This document shows positions 13,124-26,136 of a DNA stretch of 64,000 nucleotides, piece by piece. Below the pieces are notes generated by a model. The model had not been told where the DNA came from and searched no databases. It saw only the letters and a list, made by a program, of their open reading frames with translations. Position 1 is the first letter of the stretch; each line of letters opens with the position of its first letter. The position numbers and the translations under genes are program-made. The DNA is taken from assembly GCF_021130785.1 (NCBI RefSeq), contig NC_060210.1, forward strand, positions 185,352,001 to 185,416,000, read 5' to 3'. Origin of the DNA: Homalodisca vitripennis. Taxonomy: Eukaryota; Arthropoda; Insecta; Hemiptera; Cicadellidae.

Positions 13124-14022
13124 TCATGAAATGTTAGTGGTTAGGAAATATTCTCTATTATTGACTCTGCGTTGACCATGTCTGTACTCGGGATACTGTA
13201 AAATATGCATCTCTGTCTGTTTGTCCACACGATATCCCGAGATAATCTCTGAAGATAACTTACAATCATTTGAATAATACCTCATCAATACTGCCATATG
13301 GTATTGCCCTCCCGCTGATTTAACTAATAACATTTATTTACGGAAACAATGCAAAATATATCCTCTAGTGATGGGAAAATCGATTACACAACAGAATTGA
13401 ATATAGTGTATTCCAAAGTACCCTTGTATTCGATTAGGCATTCGTAAATACTGTCTAACAGACAAGTTTGAAGACTAAACTTGCGTTACTTCCTTCCCGT
13501 AACCCATCGTTTCTTGGTTATTTGGAATTGGCCTGCCAAAATAAGGGGGAATCCTTTGTCTTTTTCTGCCTCCTGCAAACATGTCATACGCTCATACCCA
13601 TGATTTATGAACTCAAGGAAATATATATTAGATAACCAGCTACTTTATTCCCGTCTGAAAGATTCTTTTCTACATCAGGTTTTGTCACCAATGGTTGTAT
13701 AAATAAATTGAAACAAAAAACCTCAATCATATTTTGTTTCTATTCAAGAACATGAAATTCAAACATTAATTTCTGTCTTTATTGTTTACAAATATATTTA
13801 TGCTTGAATATTTGTACAATTATATATCTTGTCCAGTTTAAACATTTGTTAATAACTTATTCCAAATTATGAATCTCCCCTTAATTATTCTTGTCATGGT
13901 CCAAATACACACACACACAAACGCACACACACACACATAATTTTTTCAATAATTATTGAATCACATAAAGTACTTGCTTCGCCGGGACTATTTAATTGAT
14001 TCATTATGTATTGAAAATATTA

Positions 14023-14063
<41 letters not shown>

Positions 14064-14120
14064 GATACTACATATCATAATATATAAATATATATTTATG
14101 TGTATATATATATATATACA
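14023..14120. repeat. TA-rich simple repeats
   Basis: Runs of (TA)n at about 14027-14057 and 14102-14120, with CA runs nearby. Further (TA)n occurs at 14615-14662. Confidence 0.9.
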
Positions 14121-14522
14121 CACACATACAAAATTTTGCAAAGAATACATGCATATGAATACTAATACAGCTCTTGAATATTTTATTTGAATACTACTGT
14201 GATATGTGTAGTATTTTAGTATTTGTTTAGTATTAATTAGTGTGTGATATGTGTTTGTGTTATCCCTGTGCTAACCTAATTGTGTTTTGGTATTGTGTTA
14301 TTGTGCATGCGCTATTGTGTATGTGTTATTGCATTGTGATTTGACGCATTTATATGTATATAATAATTTATTTTCCTACTCCTTCCAAAATGTAAGTTAT
14401 TTCATATTGCATATTGTTTAGTCATATCTAACAATTTTCCATTCCCTGACCTCTCTTACTGCAGTACAGTACGCGGCCACCACCACTAACTGCAGCTCCT
14501 CCCCTCATTAGTCTAGGTTTTC

Positions 14523-14611
14523 ATACCAATTGGAAAACCCTAGCAAACGGTTTATTATATATATATTATCCATACAATAATAAACCGTTTGCTAGGGTTT
14601 CCTATTGGTAT
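14523..14611. repeat. 35-bp inverted repeat with short spacer
   Basis: Arms 14523-14558 and 14577-14611 are reverse complements apart from about two positions (one base change and one extra A). The spacer is about 18 bp of mostly AT. Both arms include CCCTAGCAAACGG or its complement. It lies within the 1.4 kb found only in G block copy A and is flanked by TA repeats. It may be a foldback or miniature element; its identity is unknown. Confidence 0.88.
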
Positions 14612-16196
14612 ATATATATATAGTGTATAGTTTATATATATATATATATACTATCATATATATATCATAAAACTGTGCAATGAATACATGTATATGAATA
14701 CTAATACAGCTCTTGAATATTTTATTTGAATACTATTAGTCTTAACAAATGAATAATGTACGTTTCAACTCGATTCATCCAGAGAAATTGTATTCATTTA
14801 TAAAGTATTCAAATTTATTTTGAGGTACTCCAATATGTGAATTCCCGGGTCGCCAAATCGGTATTTTTCGTTATTATTTATATAAAAACTGGAAGTTATT
14901 GTTAGTAAACAGATTGATATATTGAAACTCGAAAATATATTAACTATATTTTAATATACTTCCGTTATTGTAGCTTTATTAGTTAGTTTGTGGTCAACTT
15001 TCAAACGTGGATATTTAAACTGTTTGATTCTAGGGTAGATAAAATCAGGATTCGTGATTTAAACTTAACTATTTTGTTAATTTTATGATTAAATTTTGTT
15101 TCAAGTAAATACTAAAGCCTATAAACTGTATTTGTTACAGAATAGTATAATTATCCCTGTGTGAGCTTTTGTGATTGTTAAAAGATTTATTTTACTTTAA
15201 ACTGTATACACTCTGCTCTGATCGTTGCATTTCTTTTATTTGTTCAGAAGCACTATATTAAACAGTTTTAGGACATAATATTTTCAAATTTTCCCAGGGG
15301 AGGGCCCGGACCCCCCTACTAGCTTGAGGTTTTCCATATCTCCGACACTCCGGTGTTTCAGACACCCCCCCGAGAAGATTCGTGTGTGCGCCACAGCACC
15401 CATTTCAATATGATTTGGATTTAAAAAGTGTTATATAAAATAAATAAATAATTAACACAAGCAATTTACAAATACTTAACTTAGTAAAAATCCAACAACG
15501 TATCGTTTAAAAATCGAGTAAATGGAGTAAGACTAACAATTATTGTGAAAGCTTTGTTTAAAAGTCATTAGTTTACAATTGGCAATAATTTCTAGAAAAA
15601 ACAAAATGCCAAACAGTGTTACTACCAAGAATAAAACTATTACCAACATAAAAATATGTGCAAGTTTCCTACGTAAAAAGTCAATTTCTTTACGACTAAA
15701 TCTTTGCATGAACAATAAATAAAACAAGTTTAAAACTTTAAATATAATGTTATAAAGTTTTTTTTTATGCACATTGAGATGATATTTGAGTCCATAATAA
15801 ATGTAAAATGTGTTGTGTAAATATTACTATTAACACTTTTATGTTTTGTGTCGTCAGTGTTTATTTCTCCTTGTGTTTCCTATGTGTTTTTCGCATATTT
15901 GTATTCTTGCGAAAGCTCTAGTAAAAGGTACGTTGTTCTTGGATGAATACTGTATTTCCAAATATACATTTAATTTCAAAATTACATCATAGATTAAATG
16001 GACAGTGTTGGGTGTAATAACAAGATCTACAAATTAATGTGGTCTGCACTGTTTTTGGTCAAACATTTTCAAACTGTCACAGCTCTCTTATTAATAGGCA
16101 GACAGACAATCAGAGAAAATATAAGTTGACACGGAAATGAGTTTAATGGTTCCAACGTAGTTTAACTAATTCATTTACGGTAATCTTATTAGTCTG

Positions 16197-16543
16197 AATG
16201 CATAATTGCAAACGTAAATTACCGTGAACAACATAGTTAACGTTTATTTATTTCTACCTTATAAGCAAAACTGTGAAGATAAGTACCTATTGATGACGGT
16301 AGTTAGTATCGTCATCGAACGATAATATTGGCTTCAAACATGATTTCTTTATTATTTTAGTACAAGTCCTCAGTTAAGTTTCTTTGTGTTACCTATATTT
16401 TTACAGAAGTATTTTATATTAATGTCATAGAGAACACTAGTAGTGACTGTGAAAGTTTGAAGATTGATCGCTACATAAATTTTGATTGCCGTGCAGTATT
16501 AAAAAAAACTCATAAACCCTCCACTGCTAGAAATTTATCTACG
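16197..16543 (+). promoter_or_regulatory. Conserved 5' flank of the pseudogene copy
   Basis: About 300 bp (16197-16500) match 40927-41230 with a single mismatch by eye, while the 100 bp immediately upstream differ at many positions. The inverted third copy keeps the same order of motifs. A TTATAAG box at about 16259-16265 is shared by all three copies (CCTTATAA in each), about 280 bp before the ATG, and is a candidate TATA element with a leader sequence between. A TTTTAG at about 16357 could be a splice acceptor of a leader intron, which I cannot confirm. Confidence 0.4.
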
Positions 16544-17692
16544 ATGATTTCCCAGACTGTCGTGCTGCTTTTTCTGTGCGGTTGTTATGTAAACTGTGCG
16601 TATGCAAAAAGCTTTGATATTGACAAAATAGAATGGCAAATCAAACGACTTACTGGAGCAATTGAGAAGGTTATGAAGGAAAATAGATATGTTCAACAAC
16701 ACATTTTAAACCTTGAATAGTACTTTAAGAAGAACGTGACCGAATTGGAGATTCAAAATGCAGTTGTCTCAGAGGAAGTTCTAAAGAAGATAGTGAAAAT
16801 AAAGAAACTGTACATAGTTATGGGGAAGCTCATAGAAAAGAAAAGGCTTCTCGATACAGAAATTAAAGAACTTCAACACTGGATAGAAGTAAGAAATATA
16901 GGCATCATGTTTATCAATCAATATATAGAAGTGTACAACTAGAGAATAGGACACGGTTATTCTGAGAAATGCTTACGGTTCCAAGTGTCCCCACTCTTGC
17001 TGTTTGAGCAGCGGAACGGAGATGAAGACGTGTCGGACGATGAAGACGTGTCGTACGAAGAAGACGTGTGGGACGACGGCCTACAAATGGTCTTTTTGCT
17101 TCAAAACAAATTGAATCAATCTAAGTCAACATTGACCTACTTACAGTCTGTACAGAAAGAACAAAAATTGAAAGTGGATCAATTGACTCTATATTACGAA
17201 CTTAAAATTCGTAATTTATTAAAGTTACTTGCTAGAAACATAGGAGATGAAGAACGTGCGAGAGAAACTGTGAACATATTCGAAACGCAGATTATGGATT
17301 TGAATGGGCGGATATCAGAGTTAGAATTGGAAAAGAATGATTTGATAAAGGAGCAAGAAAAAATTTGCCACTCAGTAGATGATATAAGAGGTACTCTCTT
17401 AAAAATTAAGGAAGAAATTGCTTGCTTTCAAAAACTGGTACAGACAGTCTTGAATACAACTCCTTTGTCTCAGTTGATACTCAAGTCACAACCTTCACTC
17501 CAGCCACAATCTCTATTAACGTCACAACCAACACTCCAGACACAACCTCCACTCCAGTCACAACCTCCACTACAGTCACAACCAACACTCCAGTCACAAC
17601 ATCCACTACTGTTATAATCTCAACTTCAGACACAACCTGTACATGAGTCAGAACTTCTATTCCAGTTACAAATTATAGTGAGTGACGATTAA
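16544..17692 (+). pseudogene. Secreted coiled-coil protein paralogue with three nonsense codons
   Basis: Full-length relative of the intact gene at 41271-42404 (383 codons). It has a hydrophobic N-terminal signal sequence ending near CAYA, a helical coiled coil, an acidic Asp/Glu segment at about 17020-17075, a second coiled coil, and a Gln/Ser/Pro repeat tail. The same frame is kept throughout, without any frameshift. It is broken by TAG at 16718-16720 and 16940-16942, where the paralogue has TGG, and by TAA at 17615-17617, where the paralogue has CAA. All three are transitions. The terminal TAA is at 17690-17692. It probably died after duplication; programmed readthrough of three stops is unlikely. 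The protein family is not recognised. Confidence 0.85.
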
Positions 17693-18845
17693 AATTGAAA
17701 CTTTAGTAGACTAATAAGTTTTAAATCTTGCATTAAATGTGAATTATACAATTCAACCTACATGTGTTAATTGTACCCCTCTATAATTTGCATTTACTTT
17801 ACTAGACTGTAAATTTAAAGTAAAAGTATTGAATAACATCGTTTATTAATTTCGTATAATTATTTCACATTTAAACTCGGAAAGTTAAACTATTTTATTA
17901 ATATGTGTGAAAGAACTTGTTTTTCTCCAATTCTAATAATAATAATATTTGATTGAGTAACTGCAACGGTTCTGGTGACAAATAAATTATTTTAGGCGAG
18001 TGAGGAAGGAATTCCTTAGCTTTTCAGTTAATACACTTAAAAAGTAATAAAACATTTTGAAACGTAAGTAGAAACATTTTATATGTACATTATTTCAGTG
18101 AGTTTGGTTAAGAGCTTCAGGTTCTAGGTGAAGTCGAAAATTGTTTATTATTCTGGGATTTTCACGTAAAATAATCTGGGGTCCTTAAAAATCTATAACT
18201 AATGAAACATATGATTTTGTTACCATATTATAATGTTTAAATATAATTCATATCTCATAAAAATTTGTCTTATTTAAATATGACAATAATTTATTTTTTT
18301 CATAAACTTGAAGCGTTTTCAGTGTGCAAGATTATTTTTGTGACGTCAAATATTGCAGTTTTAGTAACGTAGTTAGAGTTATAACCGTTTCTACTACTTT
18401 AGTGATCAATGATACGTAAGTCGATTGTTCATTGATATTAACGATTAATATCTACTTACCTATTATTATCTTCATCTACTATTACTACTGGATGGCCTAG
18501 ACCCCCTACTAGCTTTTTTCATATATCCGACTAATAAATACAAGCAATTTTCAAATAATTAACTTGAATAAATTTGTTTAGACATATCGTATAAATAAAT
18601 CGAGTAAACAATAACCGATGTGTCTCAACTTTAGTGAAGGTAGCACACGCGTTCCGTAGTTACTATAATGTGAAGTATTAAATGTAGACTAGTGGCAGTA
18701 TTCATAAATCGTTAAGGGAATAAATCCGTATTCAAAACGCATTTCGGAGTCAGCCTTCATCAAATTTTTGTAGGCAATATACTCAACACCAAATAAATGT
18801 TTATATTTATCTAACTTGCATATGGGCTGAAATAAAAAAATCTCT

Positions 18846-20400
18846 ATTGTATGCATATGGAGCCTATACAAAAAACGAATACCTTGTAATTTTTAAGAAG
18901 GGGTCAAATCTGTAATACACCAATTTCAACTCAACTTATTGTCATAGGAGTTCTAAATCATGAATACCAAAAACAACTCTCTTATCACTTCATTGGAGCA
19001 AGCTTCCAGTGCCTGTGTGTCTGGCTTTAGACCTAACGTGTACTGCCTAGATTAATAATGAAACCGTAACCGTAATGGTCTGTCTAAAACATGTTGTTAT
19101 TTATAAAAATAAGTTATTTTCAATTAAGCAACGAATCTGATTGATTTGTAGTAATTTACTAGCAGTTACCCGAGGCTTCACTTGCAAATTCGAAGGTCAT
19201 AGCTTACTTAGTGAGAGCTTTATTAAAGTAATATGATAGTCCTACAATTTCGTAGACTTATCGGTATATTATTAATTCAGTATCCACAGTTAAAAGATTC
19301 AATTCGTAAATAAAATTTTGACTGGTTCTATTTTAGGTTTAGTTATATGAATAAGTATATGCACATGCCTCAAAAACCTAATTTTGTCAAAAAAAGTGTA
19401 AATTTTCGTCTGTTAAGATTACATTTAATTACATTTGTTTTATCTAAAATATTTCAAGTGCCATGGTTGTTTAACCTGCCCTGATGCAGTAAACATTTAC
19501 CAGCAAAAACCGACTTCATCAAAAACCGTCTTTCGACTCTTGTAATTTACTTTTTGTACAGTCGGATACAACCGATTAAATTCACTCCCGATCTAATTTT
19601 GTTTTAGGCGAATTGCAGTTTGCTCTTCGAGCTCACTTCTTGAGTACAAGCCCAATTACTTCAAGTTTCAGACTTCCAGGGTACTAATCTTCCCCCTTTC
19701 CGACTACAACTGCATTGCCGAGCCAAGAATGCTGACGCCCGCGTTTATGAGACAAGTTCATTGTAAAGGGAATTTATTTTTAATGTTTTAATAATTATTG
19801 ATTTCGAAGGTACAATCCATAGAACATTGGAATATTTAGGCCCATCCCATGGTATAATATTTTAGTTCATTCATACTCTATTCGGCAGTAACGTGGTACT
19901 AATTTATTTTATTTTAACAACTAGAAATGGTGTTTTTATGTTTACTTGCCAATATTAAACAATCCGCAAACTTCGAATTTTGAGTATTCATTACTACGAC
20001 CTCAGCGGTATCCAACCCCATGTGCATTGTCCATTCGGTACATATTTACGGTTTAATAGTTGAGTTTATGTTGTTGCAATGACCAAGATAATAAACACAT
20101 ATTATATCGGTTTTGGAATCCAACTTAGATTTTAAAGCGTTTATTTGCGGTCGTGATATTTCTGGTGCTATAAGTAATATTGATTTTTACTCCGATCAAG
20201 AAAAAATGTGCATTCGTAAGCTAAAAAAGTCTACTCAAAAGCTCAAATGTTTCAACTTCCGTCGCTTATACTCTGTTTCTGATATAAGGGAACGAGTGTG
20301 CCATACCTTTGCCTTTTCTTTAACCACAGCAAAATTGTTAAAGGAGACAACCAGATTTGGTATCTTATGTGAAAACATTTATAGCTAGCTTGTCCATCAA
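18846..20400. other. Stretch without supported gene
   Basis: AT-rich DNA. A small copy of the dispersed terminal motif (CTAGCAGTTACCCG) sits at about 19150. An open frame of 91 codons at 20113-20388 lacks an ATG at its start and has no recognisable domain, so it is not called. Confidence 0.5.
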
Positions 20401-23400
20401 TTTCGGTTAAAATATTTATACACCCTATAGCCTATAGTTCTGATATGCCTATTTAGGTAAACAATTGTATATTTATTATTATCCTCTCTTAGGCATTAAA
20501 TCAGTTGGGTTGCCTTGTTTCCTTCATTAAGGAATAATACACAAGCGCAGGTCTGAGAAGTGTATTTCTGTAAAACATTAGGTGGGTTTTATAACAGTCG
20601 TTAAATCTACAGATATCTCAATTTTACCGCAAATCAATCTCTTTTTACTTTGGTAAAATTGTAATTGTACCAAAACTTACAATGTTATTGTCTCGATAGC
20701 CTGTGAGCTCAGCAGAGATTACAAAGTTGAAATAGGGAATTCTGTTACTTTTAAGCGTATTAAATGCAATAAGGACTATAATAAGGAAAATTTGGTCAAT
20801 CAGATTTCTCAGTCGGTCTAGAATATGTCCAGGAAAAAGGTCCATAGTTATAAAACTCTACAGAAAGAGTGAAGTAATATACATCATTAATAAGCCTGAT
20901 ATACGCGTAGTTAAACATACTAATATTAATAATAATTAGACTGATGTTTGGTTTAAGGTTCAGCCAGTAAACTGGAATTCAGTTCATAAGTAATGTATGT
21001 ATTAGGATCTTGGTTCCAATCTCAGTGTTAATAAATTAGTAACAGTTTCTCTTGTAGATAAGAAGTGATCCGTATTAATAGTTCAGTTCTTGGCCACCAG
21101 GTTGCAGGTAAAGTTAGTTTTGACACAATCCGCTAGGTGCAGGGTTGTTGTTGTCTTATTTTTCACGAAATTATTGCTTATTTTAATTCAAATTAAAAAT
21201 AAAGGACTGTGATACATATAATTATATGTGTGTAAATTAAATTTTATAAATGTAAAAATATATTGTATATTGTACAATATAAACATAAACACAGGAAACG
21301 TACTACATTCTTTTATTACCCTCCCGCCTGCAGATTTAACAGTACTTTCTTTAAGTATGGGTACTCATATCTACTATTCAAATTTAATTTTGGAAGTTGA
21401 GCACCCCTGGACGAGGTATGGCGTTTGAAGAAGTTTGGTGAGAGATATTTTTCTCTCATCTATTATTTTGGAAGCTGCACTCAGTTATGTTTTGCATGTT
21501 GAGTTGCAGCTCGTCTTGGACATACATAAATATTCATATTCAGGATATACATAACTTTAACAGCTACCTTTTAGTAGCAGGTACAAGTGCTACAAATACT
21601 TATTGATAGCTGGTATTTAATTCGTGATTTCGTGAATTGACTTGTTAAATTTATTATCATACATTTAAATGTAAAATGAATAAAAATTCTTGCTTCTGCA
21701 TATACTCGTATGATTTATATATGTATATAAAAAGTGAATAATAGACAAATTATATATGCGTGTATAGGCCTATCTGTGCATGCTTAGTATTTTTGTGTAT
21801 GAAACTCTTTTTTAATTGAATAACTTTATAAATACGATTTTATTTTATAAATCATAATTCACACTATTAACCTAAATTGAGCAATACGTTACGTAGCTAT
21901 GATGCTATTTTCAAAGTATATTATTAACAAAAAAGTTCATTGTTAGAAAGCCTTTAAACATATTGTATGTGCATAAAATCTTATAAATTAATTTCATTTA
22001 CACGTTTCTTTTTACAGTCAAGATCAGTTACAGAGTTGAATTAACCACAACTGTTAATATAAATGAATATATCCTCATTTATTCAAATGTCCTATTGACT
22101 CTAAGACAACAGATAAAAGACTCCTACATTAAGAACTGTAATTTCTGACCTTTTTGTAGAAAGTGTATTAGATTCAGTCGTTAAGTTAGTATTAGCAAAA
22201 CGTTGGGGTCGCGGTCACTGCTAAGCCTATCACCTTTCGTGATTTCTTTCTTACCTCCTAATTTACTTTAGGAATTAACAGCGATAAAATTGCAGTCATG
22301 ATTGCATAAAAATTATATCATGATAAATATCAAATTATATATGATAAGATAGTTTTTTTCTGTTTCATTATATGATGTAACCTAAAGAGATCCTTTTTGT
22401 TTAATATTAAATTTAAATTACTTATATAATGACACCTATTAAATGAATTATGATAAAACTAACTTGAAATCAATCTAATAACATATTATAACTAAAGGGG
22501 TACATTGTTTCGTATATTAATTATAACAAATAAATGATTTATATGATGAACAACTTTTTCTATTAGTTTGATCGAATTTAAGTGCAAGTTGGGTGTTTAG
22601 TGTAGCTGGAAATCCATGAGTGTTACTCGATCCAGTAGCTACTGACAGGGAGTGTAACTATTCCTTCTCCTATGCCATCGCGATTTCGTACCTCCTATTT
22701 TCTTTCAGTAAGAGTCAGCGAAAACGATTCAAAAAATCACACGAAAAAAGGAGCAGATAGGCGAATTGCAACCCCTTCACTAAGTGTAATGCAGATATGT
22801 AATATAAAATAACGTGTACTGTAGATTTAATTAATATTATAAAACCCACCTAATATTTTACTGAAATAGGCTTCTCAGACCTGCGCTTGTGTATTATTTC
22901 TTGATCAAGGAAACAAGGTAACTCTACTGATGTAATGCCTAATAAAGGACAGTAATACGTAAACACTATTTTTACCTAAGTAGGAATCTCAGACCTAAGT
23001 AGGCTATACATATATTTTCCTGTGCGGGCGAAGAAAACAAACTCAACAATGGTGTCGGAAATATGAGTCGTTGGAGCTATTATACGTGCAAACCGAAGAA
23101 TGTGGCTTTTTACAATGAACAGTTAGTTAATAAGTACCTAAACTTGTGAACTTGTGTTTCAAAATTAACTGTTACCTGATAATTGGGTTAACTAAAAAGC
23201 TAAGGACATATATGTAGGAATTCTTTAACACTCGCCTGAAATAGTTCAATAACTAAAACCGTTGCATCTATTCATTCAAATTTTCAGAAATATTGTTAGC
23301 CTATGAGTTAATTTACACGTACTTGTAAGAAATGTTTCACTCTATGGCTTCTGGGTTCCAAAACACTGCTCTCTAAACTTAAATCCAAAATGGATCATTA

Positions 23401-24020
23401 GATTAGAATGTCTTTCAGTTTCTAAAACTTATCTCAGGATAGTTTAGAATGACATTTAAAATGAAGATACCTAAATAAAGTAAAGTGTCACTCTCTGACT
23501 TCAGAGCTCCTGAACTTAAATCTAAAATGTATCGTTAGATTGCAATATCTTTCACCGATTACAAACTATCTCAGGATAGTTTAGAATGTCATTTAGAATG
23601 AAGATACCTAAATGAAGTAAAGTGTCACTCTCTGACTTCAGAGCTCCGAGCTTAAATCTAAAATGGTTCATTGGATTGCAATATCCTTCAATGGTTACAA
23701 ATTATCTTAGGAGGGTTTAGAACGTCATTTAAAATGAAAATACCCATTGCGTTCTTGTTTTCAGTTGGAAATTGCGATCAAAGACGCGGGTAACTGCTAG
23801 TTAAACATAGCCTACACCTAAGAAAGCGTCTAGTGGTGCCTTCAGTTATTCGCGAGCACTTAAGTTAGCATAAAGGGCACTTTGCAGCAGATAATAATAT
23901 AAATACTTCTTTATAATATATATTTAATAAAGAAATGTATATTTATAAAAGGCCAAGCGATTTAAAAATGTAATTTGAAAAATATAGTCAATTATTACAA
24001 TCTATTATAATCTCATATGT
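20400..24020 (-). repeat. Y block, copy 1
   Basis: About 3.6 kb that matches 32290-36060 and 47280-50800 in the same order. Landmarks are the 'cacaagcgcaggtctgaga' stretch (about 20531), the core hairpin (about 21440-21465), a region around 'tgttaatataaatgaata' (about 22050), the tandem units at 23331-23760, and the terminal motif GCGGGTAACTGCTAG at about 23787. A 66-codon minus-strand frame at 20645-20845 has a diverged partner at 47515-47715. Its changes are scattered over coding positions, so I do not treat it as a gene. Confidence 0.8.
23331..23760. repeat. Tandem repeat of about 140-150 bp, three units
   Basis: Three successive units share 'cactctctgacttc...', 'cttaaatctaaaatgg...' and 'ttatctcaggat/agggtttagaa'. 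Starts fall near 23339, 23491 and 23629. The homologous place in Y copy 2 (about 35595) has one unit, and in copy 3 (about 50191-50480) two. Confidence 0.85.
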
Positions 24021-24107
24021 ACTAGGATGTTGATAAGATAAGATGGTAACTTTGTAATGGTTTCCCACAACAACCATTAACTATCAACAACCATGGTAAC
24101 TTTGTTT

Positions 24108-24123
24108 AGGGATTTAAATCCCT
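24108..24123. repeat. 16-bp perfect palindrome at the P-block edge
   Basis: AGGGATTTAAATCCCT, followed about 10 bp later by a related imperfect dyad AGGGATTTTTAATCCC. The latter is conserved at about 52452 at the start of the second P block. Confidence 0.8.
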
Positions 24124-24242
24124 AATTAGTATTAGGGATTTTTAATCCCGCCTTAACATCCCTATCTAGTTTGATGTGATGTATCTATCCTCTGAGATCC
24201 ATAGTTGGCAACTCTGAACAATCAATTCTTATATTTGAGATT

Positions 24243-24531
<289 letters not shown>

Positions 24532-24808
24532 GCTAACGTGACTATTTCTATCACTCACCTAGCAGTGCTGTGAGTAGTGGTGTGTGATTTGACGTATATT
24601 TGTGCATAGTAAGTCATTCAAATAATAGTTATTTCCCAATTTATCTTTTCTGATGGCAAAAGATATGTCAAACAGGCAAGGAAAACAAGAACTGTAACGA
24701 TATAACTTATACCATTTATTGAACCCTGATACCCTAATGCAAAATTGATATTTACGACTCCTGTTATGGCTATGGATGGATTAAATATTACTAGTCATAA
24801 ATAAATAA

Positions 24809-24846
<38 letters not shown>

Positions 24847-26136
24847 TACGTATATAATATAGACCTAATAAGTAAAGGCGATACAAGGTACATAACAGTT
24901 TACCTTCAGATGTTTTAAAAACTAAGTTTATAGAATCTGGCCATATTCGGTAATGACTTAATGCGATATTGCGAGATAGGCAAATATAAAAAAATACCTA
25001 CTGGCTACTAATTGTGAAAACTTGGATTAAATAATGAATCATACGTAAGATATAAGCTGCAAATCAACAACCAGGTAAGGATTATTGACTGCAACTTTCA
25101 AAATATCCGCTTTAAGCAGGAACTTGAGAGGCTAAGATGAACATGGTGATGTTATTTTTTATAAACCACCATTGTTAGGAAATAAACGAGACTGTATAAA
25201 ATACTTTTAAATTTATTACTTTGTTTGTATTTATATTGTTATACTTTACACCTGATATATATTTATAGGAATAAGTATTTTTATTTATTTATGGTTTACG
25301 CAGTTTAAAATATTATATAACTTCATTTTAAGTACCAATAATTAATCGCTTCAGACCAATAACACAACAACAAAGCCCATCCTACCATATGAAGTGTGTA
25401 CTAACTCGGCCACGAACCTAGAGATGAAGAGCTGAACTAGCATTAGAGTTGATACACAATATAACGATCAACAACAATTATTCATTAACATTAGTTATTA
25501 TGTAATTTCTAATATTATTGCAATACTTAAACTGGGTTAATTATGATGGTAAACGAAACAGAGTTTAATAATTTATTATATTAGTAATCTAGCATATTTA
25601 TTTTATCAATTCGTCATATTGTATGAATTAGATAAATAGCTAACTATTATATTTTAAAAATATAATATAAATCATTTGCCACTTTCATAGTAAAATTATC
25701 AAATCACATCATATTACTTACCCCTTATTTTGAATATCTACCTTGTATTGAAATACTGAAAAAACGACCAAAAATTCGTTTTTAAAGCATTTGAACGAAT
25801 ATAATTGTATTATTACTTAAAACATCAATTTCACTAAATAATCAAGTGTTGAAGAATAATTCTCTATCTTTTCAATTGACACATTGAAACAATAGAGCAA
25901 AATTACTCGCTATTGGTACACTTAAAATAATGAACTTTTACTTTTTAGAATAAAGTGAACAACTTATTTCTATAAATAGTATTTTTTAGTAAAAACTGTA
26001 TGTTTTAGTTTTATATCGACGTTAGCTAAAGTTACACCTCTATGAAAAAACACATTATGATAATCGATAAAGTTTCATTAAAAAAGGTTTTGTGAAAATA
26101 CTTATAGTTAAAATTTAAGTAAGATATTTGTCTAGT

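Larger units (their letters stand above)
13124..18845 (+). repeat. G block, copy A (segmental duplication)
   Basis: Aligns along its length with 38958-43600, carrying a homologous gene (16544-17692) with upstream and downstream flanks. Copy A has about 1.4 kb (about 13.99-15.40 kb) that has no counterpart in copy B, where TA/CA repeats fill the position. Similarity ends near 18845, shortly after a conserved stretch containing 'tatgggctgaaat'. Confidence 0.85.

Noticed and set aside
13124..13333. 69-codon minus-strand ORF
   Set aside because: It lies in the 202-bp identical island, has no recognisable content and is not open beyond the equivalent place in the other copy.
15291..15400. GC-rich patch with GGGCCCGGACCCCCC, considered as a transposon end
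   Set aside because: Similar patches occur at 18490 and 43205 next to 'ctactagctttt', but no matching inverted end or target duplication was found, so only a degraded repeat trace can be claimed.
20645..20845. 66-codon minus-strand ORF with a partner at 47515-47715
   Set aside because: The pairing comes from the Y-block duplication. Differences fall freely on amino-acid-changing positions, and the third copy at about 32300-32420 is broken, so there is no sign of coding constraint.
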